From assembly GCA_017996515.1 (NCBI GenBank), contig JAGOGU010000111.1, forward strand, positions 1-5,363: 5,363 nt of DNA. The letters are read 5' to 3'. Below the pieces are notes generated by a model. The model was not told where the DNA came from and searched no databases. It was given only the letters and a program-made list of their open reading frames with translations. Origin of the DNA: Allobrachymonas sp. (GTDB taxonomy: Bacteria > Pseudomonadota > Gammaproteobacteria > Burkholderiales > Burkholderiaceae_C). Below are positions 1 to 5,363 of this stretch, piece by piece (positions within the stretch are counted from its first letter, which is position 1; each line of letters starts with the position of its first letter). Both the position numbers and the translations under genes were made by a program.

Positions 1-19
1 GGCCGTGCGCATGCGCCGT

Positions 20-25
20 TACAAT
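20..25 (+). promoter_or_regulatory. Candidate -10 box (TACAAT) in the leader of fabH
   Basis: TACAAT differs by one base from the sigma-70 -10 consensus and is a common form in Burkholderiales promoters. The matching -35 hexamer would lie across or before the first base of the window and cannot be seen. A start about seven bases downstream would give a leader of roughly 65 bases before fabH. The rest of positions 1-98 contains no gene I can support. Short open tails are present in all three frames (stops at 33-35 and 41-43 in two of them), so one could be the end of an upstream gene such as plsX, the usual neighbour of fabH, but none is recognisable as such. Confidence 0.3.
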
Positions 26-80
26 CATCGGCTGATATTTTGAGCAAACAGACTCTTGCCAAACGCAAACGGTATTTTTT

Positions 81-87
81 AGAAGGA
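81..87 (+). promoter_or_regulatory. Ribosome binding site of fabH (AGAAGGA)
   Basis: This purine-rich stretch is the only Shine-Dalgarno-like sequence in the leader. It lies 11 bases before the ATG at 99 but only 2 bases before an in-frame TTG at 90, so it favours the ATG start although the spacing is a little long. Confidence 0.65.
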
Positions 88-98
88 TTTTGTGCCAT

Positions 99-1082
99 AT
101 GGTCAAACCCTATTCCCGCATCATCGGCACAGGCAGCTATCTGCCCCCTAGGCGCGTCAGCAACCACGATTTGGCCGCCCAACTGGCGCAGGCAGGCATT
201 GAAACGTCGCATGAATGGATTGTGGAGCGCACCGGCATTGAGGCGCGCCACTTTGCCGATGCCGGCGTGTACAGCAGCGATCTGGCTGAAAAAGCTGCGC
301 GTCAAGCCTTGCAGGCGGCCAATTTACAAGCCAGCCAGATTGATCTGATCATTGTGGCCACGTCCACGCCCGATATGGTGTTTCCGTCCTCAGCCAGCAT
401 CGTGCAGCACAAACTGGGTATTACCAACCGTGGCGCGGCGTTTGACGTACAGGCCGTGTGCAGCGGCTTCATCTATGCCTTGACGGTGGCTGATGCCATG
501 CTCAAAAGCGGCGCGGCCCAACGTGCGTTGGTGATCGGTGCGGAAATTTTCTCGCGTATTCTCGATTTCAACGACCGTACCACCTGCGTGCTGTTTGGCG
601 ACGGCGCAGGCGCTGTGGTCATGGAGGCCTCCGACCAGCCCGGCATCCTCGCGACCGACATCCATGCCGATGGCGCATACAGCGATATTCTGTGTGTGCC
701 GGGCCATGTCGATAACGGCCAGATCGCGGGCAGCCCCTTGCTGCGCATGAATGGGCAAGCCGTTTTCAAACTGGCGGTGCAGGTGCTGGAGCAAACGGCG
801 CAGACGACCCTGCAAAAAGCAGGCGTGACGCCCGATCAGGTGGATTGGCTGCTGCCCCATCAGGCCAATATCCGCATCATGCAAGGCACCGCAAAAAAAT
901 TGGGCTTGCCCATGGAAAAAGTGGTGCTCACCGTGCAAGAACACGGCAACACCTCTGCCGCATCCATCCCGCTGGCGTTTGACCAATACGTCCGCGCCGG
1001 CCACATCCAGCCGGGGCAGAAAGTATTGCTCGAAGGCGTAGGCGGCGGCTTTACCTGGGGCTCTGCCTTGGTGCAGTACTGA
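99..1082 (+). CDS. fabH: 3-oxoacyl-ACP synthase III (KAS III), FabH
   Basis: FabH condenses acetyl-CoA with malonyl-ACP to acetoacetyl-ACP, the initiating step of type II fatty acid synthesis in the cytoplasm. The protein has 327 residues, close to the usual 315-330. It opens with the family signature around [10 protein letters not shown] (8-17). The thiolase-fold catalytic triad is complete: Cys121 in DVQAVCSGF, His254 in [10 protein letters not shown] and Asn284 in EHGNTSAAS, matching C112/H244/N274 of E. coli. The C-terminal glycine-rich strand [12 protein letters not shown] (313-324) is also present. ATG 99 was chosen because it sits behind AGAAGGA and gives the usual N-terminus; TTG 90 would add only three residues. 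The gene leads the fabHDG segment, as is typical of this cluster. Acyl-primer preference (acetyl or branched) cannot be read from the sequence. Confidence 0.97.
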   Translation: MVKPYSRIIGTGSYLPPRRVSNHDLAAQLAQAGIETSHEWIVERTGIEARHFADAGVYSSDLAEKAARQALQAANLQASQIDLIIVATSTPDMVFPSSASIVQHKLGITNRGAAFDVQAVCSGFIYALTVADAMLKSGAAQRALVIGAEIFSRILDFNDRTTCVLFGDGAGAVVMEASDQPGILATDIHADGAYSDILCVPGHVDNGQIAGSPLLRMNGQAVFKLAVQVLEQTAQTTLQKAGVTPDQVDWLLPHQANIRIMQGTAKKLGLPMEKVVLTVQEHGNTSAASIPLAFDQYVRAGHIQPGQKVLLEGVGGGFTWGSALVQY

Positions 1083-1144
1083 TTGGTGATTCCGCTCTTT
1101 GCCCAAACCTATTTCACTCATTTTTGTTTGAAAGCACATCCGCC

Positions 1145-2095
1145 ATGACCTCATCTTTTGCATTCGTCTTTCCCGGCCAAGGTTCGCAAGCAGTCGGCAT
1201 GCTCGACGCCTGGGGCGAGCACCCCGCCGTGGCAGAAACTTTGAAAGAAGCCTCTGACGCCTTGGGCGAAGACATCGGCAAGCTGATTCACGAAGGCACC
1301 AAAGAAGCCCTGGCGCTCACTACCAACACCCAACCCGTCATGCTGGTGGCAGGCGTGGCCTGCTGGCGCGCCTGGCGTGCTGAAGGTGGCGCCTTGCCCG
1401 CAGCCGTAGCCGGGCATTCGCTGGGCGAGTATTCGGCCCTGGTGGCTTCCGGTGCGCTGACACTGGCGCAGGCAGCGCCGCTGGTGCGTTTGCGCGCTGC
1501 AGCCATGCAAGAAGCTGTGCCCGTCGGCACGGGGGCCATGGCGGCCATTTTGGGGCTGGATGCCGCCAAGGTGATTGACGGTTGTGCCGAAGTCACCACG
1601 CAGATGGGCGCGGGTGCAGAGGTGGTCGAGGCTGTCAATTTCAACGACCCCGGTCAAACCGTGATTGCCGGCACCAAGGCCGCCGTGAAAAAAGCCTGCG
1701 AATACCTGAAAGAGCAAGGCGCCAAGCGCGCATTGCCGCTGCCCGTATCTGCGCCTTTCCACTCCAGCCTGATGAAGCCTGCGGCCGAAAAGCTCAAGGC
1801 TGCACTGGCCGAAACAACGCTGGCTGCGCCGCAAATTCCGGTCGTCAATAATATCGATGTGGCGGTGGAGACTGATCCCGACCGCATCCGCGATGCGCTG
1901 TACCGCCAGGCCTTTGGCCCCGTGCGCTGGGTGGAATGCATCCGCCAGATCAAGAATATGGGCATCACTATCGTGATTGAATGCGGTCCCGGCAAGGTGC
2001 TGACAGGCATGAGCAAGCGCATTGATGCGGAATTGAATGCGGCTGCGCTCTATGATCCGGAAACCTTGGCAGCAGTCCAGGCTGCATTGGCATGA
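1145..2095 (+). CDS. fabD: Malonyl-CoA:ACP transacylase (MCAT), FabD
   Basis: FabD transfers malonyl from malonyl-CoA to the phosphopantetheine arm of ACP, supplying the extender unit to FabH and FabF. The protein has 316 residues, normal for the family. Key features in order are GQGSQ (11-15), which forms the oxyanion hole region, the nucleophile motif GHSLGEY with Ser92, Arg117, which binds the malonyl carboxylate, catalytic His206 in SAPFHSSLM, and Gln255 in YRQAFGPVRW, equivalent to Gln250 of E. coli. The C-terminal motif ECGPGKVLTGM (279-289) is also typical. The ATG at 1145 gives the usual MxxFAFVFPGQGSQ start; an in-frame TTG at 1124 would add seven unusual residues and has no ribosome binding site. 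The site before ATG 1145 is itself weak. The 62-base spacer from fabH shows no clear promoter or terminator, and the stop overlaps an ATG (ATGA) just ahead of fabG. Confidence 0.97.
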   Translation: MTSSFAFVFPGQGSQAVGMLDAWGEHPAVAETLKEASDALGEDIGKLIHEGTKEALALTTNTQPVMLVAGVACWRAWRAEGGALPAAVAGHSLGEYSALVASGALTLAQAAPLVRLRAAAMQEAVPVGTGAMAAILGLDAAKVIDGCAEVTTQMGAGAEVVEAVNFNDPGQTVIAGTKAAVKKACEYLKEQGAKRALPLPVSAPFHSSLMKPAAEKLKAALAETTLAAPQIPVVNNIDVAVETDPDRIRDALYRQAFGPVRWVECIRQIKNMGITIVIECGPGKVLTGMSKRIDAELNAAALYDPETLAAVQAALA

Positions 2096-2103
2096 TGAAA
2101 AAC

Positions 2104-2111
2104 GAGAGGAG
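2104..2111 (+). promoter_or_regulatory. Ribosome binding site of fabG (GAGAGGAG)
   Basis: This is a strong Shine-Dalgarno sequence 7 bases before ATG 2119. It decides the fabG start, because an earlier in-frame ATGATG at 2092-2097 overlaps the end of fabD and has no comparable site in front of it. Confidence 0.75.
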
Positions 2112-2118
2112 TACAAGC

Positions 2119-2850
2119 ATGAGTGATTCCAACAAAGGACAGGTTGCGCTGGTCACTGGCGCCACACGCGGATTGGGCGCTGCCATCGCCGCGGCGCTCA
2201 AGGCGCAGGGCATGACGGTGATCGGCACGGCCACCACGCAGCAAGGGGCTGAAAAAATCAGCGCAGCCGGCATGGTGGGCGTGGTGCTGAACGTGACAGA
2301 TGGCGATGCCTGCCTGGCTCTGGTGGACAAGATCGTGCAAGAGCACGGCGCTTTGCACGTTCTGGTCAATAACGCGGGCATTACGCGCGACACCTTGGCC
2401 ATGCGCCTCAAAGACGAAGACTGGGATGCGGTGCTTGATACCAACCTCAAAGCGGTGTTCCGCCTGGCGCGCGCAGCCATCAAACCGATGATGAAGCAGC
2501 GCCATGGGCGCATCATCAACATCACCAGTGTGGTGGGTGCCAGCGGCAACCCGGGCCAGTCGAATTATGCTGCGGCCAAGGCAGGCGTGGCAGGCATGAG
2601 CCGCGCGTTGGCGCGCGAGCTGGGCAGCCGGGGCATCACGGTCAATTGCGTGGCGCCCGGCTTTATCGATACCGACATGACCGCGCAGCTGAGCGAAACC
2701 CAGCAGCAGGCGCTGCTGGCACAAATTCCGCTGGGCCGTTTGGGCAAGCCCGACGATGTGGCGCAAGCCGTGGCATTCTTGGCATCGCCGCAGGCCGACT
2801 ACATCACCGGACAGGAATTGCACGTCAATGGTGGCATGTTCATGGCGTAA
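2119..2850 (+). CDS. fabG: 3-oxoacyl-ACP reductase, FabG
   Basis: FabG is the NADPH-dependent short-chain dehydrogenase that reduces 3-oxoacyl-ACP to (R)-3-hydroxyacyl-ACP in each elongation round. The protein has 243 residues against 244 in E. coli. The Rossmann cofactor motif is TGATRGLG (13-20), followed by NNAG (84-87). The catalytic tetrad is Asn109, Ser137, Tyr150 and Lys154 (YAAAK), each one position before its E. coli counterpart. The substrate and C-terminal parts, VAPGFIDTDM and ITGQELHVNGGM, are typical FabG rather than generic SDR. Arg17 of the TRG segment fits NADPH preference. The start at 2119 is set by the strong upstream ribosome binding site; ATG 2092 would add nine residues. 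Translation is probably coupled to fabD, which ends 23 bases upstream. Confidence 0.97.
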   Translation: MSDSNKGQVALVTGATRGLGAAIAAALKAQGMTVIGTATTQQGAEKISAAGMVGVVLNVTDGDACLALVDKIVQEHGALHVLVNNAGITRDTLAMRLKDEDWDAVLDTNLKAVFRLARAAIKPMMKQRHGRIINITSVVGASGNPGQSNYAAAKAGVAGMSRALARELGSRGITVNCVAPGFIDTDMTAQLSETQQQALLAQIPLGRLGKPDDVAQAVAFLASPQADYITGQELHVNGGMFMA

Positions 2851-2922
2851 AAACCACTGAGTGCGCCGAAATTGATCGATAAGTTTTAGTTTTTTGATTT
2901 TTTCCTTGCCGCATTGTCAGCA

Positions 2923-2951
2923 AATTGCCATGAATTGGCCTCGCAATTGGC
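2923..2951 (+). repeat. Three AATTGSC-type direct repeats upstream of acpP
   Basis: AATTGCC (2923-2929), AATTGGC (2933-2939) and AATTGGC (2945-2951) lie 10 and 12 bases apart, about one helical turn each. The last copy directly abuts the candidate -10 box TAGAAT. The second and third copies also contain an AATTG/CAATT inverted repeat with a 6-base spacer. Position and phasing would suit a protein binding site, but the repeats are short and could be chance in an AT-richer spacer. Confidence 0.35.
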
Positions 2952-2957
2952 TAGAAT
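2952..2957 (+). promoter_or_regulatory. Candidate -10 box (TAGAAT) of an acpP promoter
   Basis: TAGAAT matches five of six positions of the sigma-70 -10 consensus and would start RNA near 2964, leaving a leader of about 27 bases. There is no good -35 at the ideal distance: TTGCCA (2925-2930) is 21 bases away and TTGGCC (2935-2940) only 11. If the promoter is real it is atypical or depends on an activator. A T-rich stretch at 2884-2907 lies further upstream. The 140-base gap between fabG and acpP, large for this compact cluster, supports a promoter here. Confidence 0.4.
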
Positions 2958-2987
2958 GCGGTTTCTTTAACCACCCTGATAGAGTGA

Positions 2988-3230
<243 letters not shown>

Positions 3231-3247
3231 TCGCCCTTGACCTGTCA

Positions 3248-3271
3248 CCGGCGGCGCTTCGGCGCTGCTGG
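3248..3271 (+). other. Stable UUCG tetraloop hairpin after acpP
   Basis: CCGGCGGCGC, a TTCG loop, and GCGCTGCTGG form ten consecutive pairs, eight Watson-Crick and two G-U. The C(UUCG)G closing is the especially stable tetraloop form. The stem begins 17 bases after the acpP stop. No T-run follows, so it is not a rho-independent terminator by itself. It could protect the acpP message from 3' exonucleases or pause RNA polymerase ahead of the true terminator. Confidence 0.7.
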
Positions 3272-3300
3272 CGGCAGCAAAAAACGGTTTCAACCAACCC

Positions 3301-3334
3301 AGCCCGCCGCATGATCTGACGGGCTTTGTTTTTT
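3301..3334 (+). terminator. Rho-independent terminator between acpP and fabF
   Basis: AGCCCG (3301-3306) and CGGGCT (3320-3325) form a six-pair GC-rich stem around a 13-base loop, followed at once by the run TTTGTTTTTT. This is the classical form, although the stem is short and the loop large, so read-through is likely. It ends directly against the fabF ribosome binding site, so it could also act as an attenuator for fabF and the genes after it. Confidence 0.75.
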
Positions 3335-3341
3335 GAGGAGA
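3335..3341 (+). promoter_or_regulatory. Ribosome binding site of fabF (GAGGAGA)
   Basis: This strong Shine-Dalgarno sequence lies 4-5 bases before ATG 3346. It begins at the base after the terminator T-run, so terminator folding and ribosome access are physically adjacent. Confidence 0.8.
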
Positions 3342-3345
3342 GACA

Positions 3346-4593
3346 ATGGCTCAACGTCGCGTTGTTGTTACTGGTCTGGGCTGTGTCAGCCCTGTTGGTA
3401 ACACGGTTGCCGAAAGCTGGTCCAGTCTGTTGGCGGGGCGTTCGGGCATTGCCACCATTACCCGCTTTGATGCCAGTGCGCTGGCTTGCCATATTGCTGG
3501 CGAGGTCAAGGGGCTGGATATGTCCCACGTGGTTTCTACCAAAGAAGCCAAAACGATGGATACCTTCATCAAATACGGTTTGGTCGCTGCTGCCGAGGCC
3601 GTGGCGGATGCGGGCTTGCCGACGGGCGAAGCTTTGTCGGAAGAGCAGGCCGAGCGTATCGGCTGCGTGATCGGTTCCGGCATTGGCGGCTTGCCCATGA
3701 TCGAAGAAACCTGTTCCGAGTACGCGCAACGTGGTCCACGCCGCATCTCTCCGTTTTTCGTGCCCTCGTCCATCATCAATATGGTGGCGGGCCATGTATC
3801 GATCAAATTTGGCTTCAAGGGGCCGAACCTGGCCATTGCCACGGCATGCACCACCGGCCTGCATTGCATTGGCGCGGGTGGCCGCCTGATTGCGCACGGC
3901 GATGCCGATATCGTGATTGCAGGCGGTGCCGAATCGACCGTATCGCCGTTGGGGGTTGGCGGCTTTGCCGCGATGCGTGCGTTGTCCACGCGCAACGATG
4001 ACCCAACGACCGCATCGCGCCCTTGGGACAAAGACCGTGACGGCTTTGTGCTGGGTGAAGGAGCGGGTATTCTCGTGCTGGAAGAGTACGAGCACGCCAA
4101 AGCCCGCGGGGCGAAAATTTATGCGGAATTGGCCGGTTTTGGCATGAGCGCCGACGCCAGCCATATCACGGCGCCCAGCATGGATGGTCCTTGCCGAGCC
4201 ATGCAGGCCGCTTTGCGCAATGCTGGTCTGAATGCCGACCAGGTGCAGTACGTGAATGCGCACGGCACCTCCACCCCGCTGGGCGACATCAATGAAACCA
4301 AGGCCATCAAGGCTGCCTTGGGCGAGCATGTGTACAAAACGGTGGTGGGTTCCACCAAGTCGATGACAGGCCACCTGCTGGGCGGTGCCGGTGGTATCGA
4401 AAGCGTCTTTACCGTGCTGTCGATCCACGAACAAAAAGTGCCGCCTACCATCAATATCTTCAACCAGGATCCTGAGTGCGATTTGGACTACTGCGCCAAC
4501 ACCGCACGGGATATGAAGATTGATGCAGCCATGAAAAACAACTTCGGCTTTGGCGGCACCAACGGTACGCTGATTTTCAAACGCATCGCATAA
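3346..4593 (+). CDS. fabF: 3-oxoacyl-ACP synthase II (KAS II), FabF
   Basis: FabF condenses acyl-ACP with malonyl-ACP in the elongation rounds. Its 415 residues fit the family (E. coli 413). The N-terminus RRVVVTGLGCVSPVG (4-18) is typical. The Cys-His-His active site is complete: Cys168 in IATACTTG, His306 in NAHGTSTPLGD and His343 in KSMTGHLLGGAGG, with the conserved Lys338 also in that motif. The C-terminal gating loop NNFGFGGTNGTL (398-409) is intact. I call FabF rather than FabB from its length, the N-terminal wording and its position directly after acpP, the normal place for fabF. The start is fixed by GAGGAGA just upstream. Expression probably depends on read-through of the preceding terminator, since I see no convincing promoter of its own. 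Confidence 0.97.
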   Translation: MAQRRVVVTGLGCVSPVGNTVAESWSSLLAGRSGIATITRFDASALACHIAGEVKGLDMSHVVSTKEAKTMDTFIKYGLVAAAEAVADAGLPTGEALSEEQAERIGCVIGSGIGGLPMIEETCSEYAQRGPRRISPFFVPSSIINMVAGHVSIKFGFKGPNLAIATACTTGLHCIGAGGRLIAHGDADIVIAGGAESTVSPLGVGGFAAMRALSTRNDDPTTASRPWDKDRDGFVLGEGAGILVLEEYEHAKARGAKIYAELAGFGMSADASHITAPSMDGPCRAMQAALRNAGLNADQVQYVNAHGTSTPLGDINETKAIKAALGEHVYKTVVGSTKSMTGHLLGGAGGIESVFTVLSIHEQKVPPTINIFNQDPECDLDYCANTARDMKIDAAMKNNFGFGGTNGTLIFKRIA

Positions 4594-4600
4594 TCCCTCG

Positions 4601-5161
4601 GTGAAGTCTGCAGCCCCCGTTCCTGTGCACTACCGCTTGGCACCGGGCGGGGGATTGTTTTTTGCGCTGCTCGGCATATTGATGCTGTTGGGATGTGTCT
4701 TGCTGGCTTGGCTGCTGGCGCTGCGGCAGGCGCAGCAAGCGGGGGCGGCCATCTGGATCATTACGGCGCTGGCTTACGTCGCAGCATGGTTTTTTTCGAT
4801 GCGCGTGGTGCGCGCCTTGCCCACGGGTTGGCTTGTGTGGACAGGCAAGGTCTGGCGACTGCAATCTGATCAAGACGCTTTGCAAGTGTCTTCCGGCAAG
4901 GGGCAAAGTGCGCAACTTGCTCCTGCCTATCGTTCGTGCACGCTGGTGCTGGATGTGCAACAGGCGGTGCTGCTGCGCTTGCATGATGGCAAAGGGTTGC
5001 CCTTGTCGGGGAGCAATCATCCCGTAGCGCGCTGGGTATGGGCCACTCGGGCATCCGATCAGCCGAATTGGCACGCCTTGCGCTGCGCCTTGGTGTGGGC
5101 GCAAACTGTGCCCGGCAGAGCCGATACCAAGGCATCTCGCAGGCAAGAGGTGGTGTCATGA
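4601..5161 (+). CDS. Unnamed inner-membrane protein with two helices, between fabF and rpoE
   Basis: I do not recognise a named gene. The protein has 186 residues. A short N-terminal tail (K2, R12) precedes two hydrophobic helices at about 18-41 and 48-67, joined by a loop of a few residues. Arg68 and Arg71 follow the second helix, so both ends are predicted cytoplasmic. Residues 72-170 form a soluble domain rich in Trp and Leu, with a WRL segment (85-87) and LVLDVQQAVLLRLHDG (115-130) resembling beta strands. Two helices followed by a small beta-rich domain recall the YgfX/CptA-like proteins, but this is likeness of layout only. The GTG start lies 7 bases after the fabF stop without a clear ribosome binding site, suggesting coupling to fabF; GTG 4625 is an alternative. 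Its stop overlaps the rpoE start (ATGA), which places it in one transcript with the sigma factor. Confidence 0.8.
   Translation: MKSAAPVPVHYRLAPGGGLFFALLGILMLLGCVLLAWLLALRQAQQAGAAIWIITALAYVAAWFFSMRVVRALPTGWLVWTGKVWRLQSDQDALQVSSGKGQSAQLAPAYRSCTLVLDVQQAVLLRLHDGKGLPLSGSNHPVARWVWATRASDQPNWHALRCALVWAQTVPGRADTKASRRQEVVS
5145..5150 (+). promoter_or_regulatory. Ribosome binding site of rpoE (AAGAGG)
   Basis: This site lies inside the last codons of the membrane-protein gene, 7 bases before ATG 5158. It supports that ATG over later in-frame starts such as TTG 5251, and so supports the extended N-terminus of the sigma factor. Confidence 0.65.
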
Positions 5162-5363
5162 GTGCATCGCAAACAGATACGCCTGATTGGCCCAAACAGG
5201 CGCTCGAAGGGCAGGATGCGCGCGATGGCGAAGCCTGCCTGGACTGGGCGTTGATTCAGCGCACACTGGCTGGCGAGCAAAAAGCGTACGAGTTACTGGT
5301 CATCAAATACCAGAAACGCATCGAACGGCTGGTGGCGCGCATGCTGCGTGATGCCAATCAGGT
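5158..5363 (+). CDS. rpoE: RpoE-type (ECF, sigma-E) RNA polymerase sigma factor, N-terminal part
   Basis: Only the first 68 codons are in the window; the gene runs off the right edge. Residues 31-68 (ALIQRTLAGEQKAYELLVIK, continuing through YQKRIERLVARML) are the start of the sigma-70 region 2 of ECF factors and align with E. coli RpoE from about residue 9, sharing the G-Q-K-A-[FY]-x-L-L-V-x-[RK]-Y-Q pattern. Such factors direct RNA polymerase to envelope-stress genes and are usually held by a membrane anti-sigma factor (RseA) encoded next, here beyond the window. Residues 1-30 form an acidic extension not found in E. coli RpoE. The start overlaps the preceding stop by ATGA and has a good ribosome binding site. 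The subgroup call rests on the N-terminus and the fab-rpoE context. Confidence 0.88.
   Translation, partial: MSASQTDTPDWPKQALEGQDARDGEACLDWALIQRTLAGEQKAYELLVIKYQKRIERLVARMLRDANQ

Noticed and set aside
2..43. A possible C-terminal tail of plsX ending at the TGA at 41-43
   Set aside because: plsX is expected before fabH, but the 13 visible residues do not match any tail I know, and two other frames are equally possible.
40..348. A TTG-started + frame of 102 codons overlapping the start of fabH
   Set aside because: It lies mostly inside fabH in another frame, has no ribosome binding site and shows no recognisable domain. It might extend an upstream gene leftwards, but the visible part gives no support.
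1083..1144. A promoter in the fabH-fabD spacer
   Set aside because: TTGGTG at 1083-1088 has no -10-like partner at 16-18 bases; the nearest, TATTTC, is 21 bases away and poor. The spacer shows nothing else of note.
390..2823. Long - strand open frames opposite fabH (390-1163), fabD (1151-2116) and fabG (2050-2823)
   Set aside because: All three are in codon register with the sense genes, the same artefact as opposite fabF. Recurrence at every gene argues for codon bias, not for overlapping genes.
2884..2907. T-rich stretch after fabG as a terminator
   Set aside because: I could find no convincing GC-rich stem directly before it, so it lacks the hairpin needed for rho-independent termination. 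It may simply be AT-rich promoter-upstream DNA.

Overview
This window is a bacterial type II fatty acid synthesis cluster from a betaproteobacterium, most likely of the order Burkholderiales. The grounds are the gene order fabH-fabD-fabG-acpP-fabF followed by a small membrane protein and an RpoE-type sigma factor, the moderately GC-rich coding sequence, and protein wording such as the start of the sigma factor (AGEQKAYELLVIKYQKRIE). From memory that wording looks closest to Comamonadaceae, but the family is an inference that could not be checked here.

Layout, all on the + strand. Positions 1-98 are a leader with a candidate -10 box; the window opens too late to show the gene upstream, where plsX would be expected. 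fabH (99-1082) is followed after 62 bases by fabD (1145-2095). fabG starts just beyond the fabD stop (2119-2850) with a strong ribosome binding site. A 140-base spacer holds an AT-rich tract, three AATTGSC-type repeats and a candidate promoter in front of acpP (2991-3230). The 115-base spacer after acpP holds a very stable UUCG hairpin and then a classical rho-independent terminator whose T-run abuts the fabF ribosome binding site. fabF (3346-4593) is followed after 7 bases by an unnamed two-helix membrane protein (4601-5161). That gene overlaps by ATGA the start of rpoE, which is cut by the window end.

How the genes work together: FabD moves malonyl from CoA to ACP, FabH condenses acetyl-CoA with malonyl-ACP to start the chain, FabG reduces the 3-ketoacyl-ACP, and FabF performs the later condensations. 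ACP (acpP) carries every intermediate. The catalytic residues of all four enzymes and the phosphopantetheine serine of ACP are present, so each gene looks intact. No dehydratase (fabA/fabZ) or enoyl reductase (fabI) lies in the window. The membrane protein and rpoE at the 3' end appear to begin an envelope-stress unit read on from fabF.

This is conserved housekeeping DNA. I found no mobile element, CRISPR array, RNA gene or undescribed system. The parts most worth a second look are the regulatory spacers on both sides of acpP, the unnamed gene between fabF and rpoE, and the N-terminal extension of the sigma factor.
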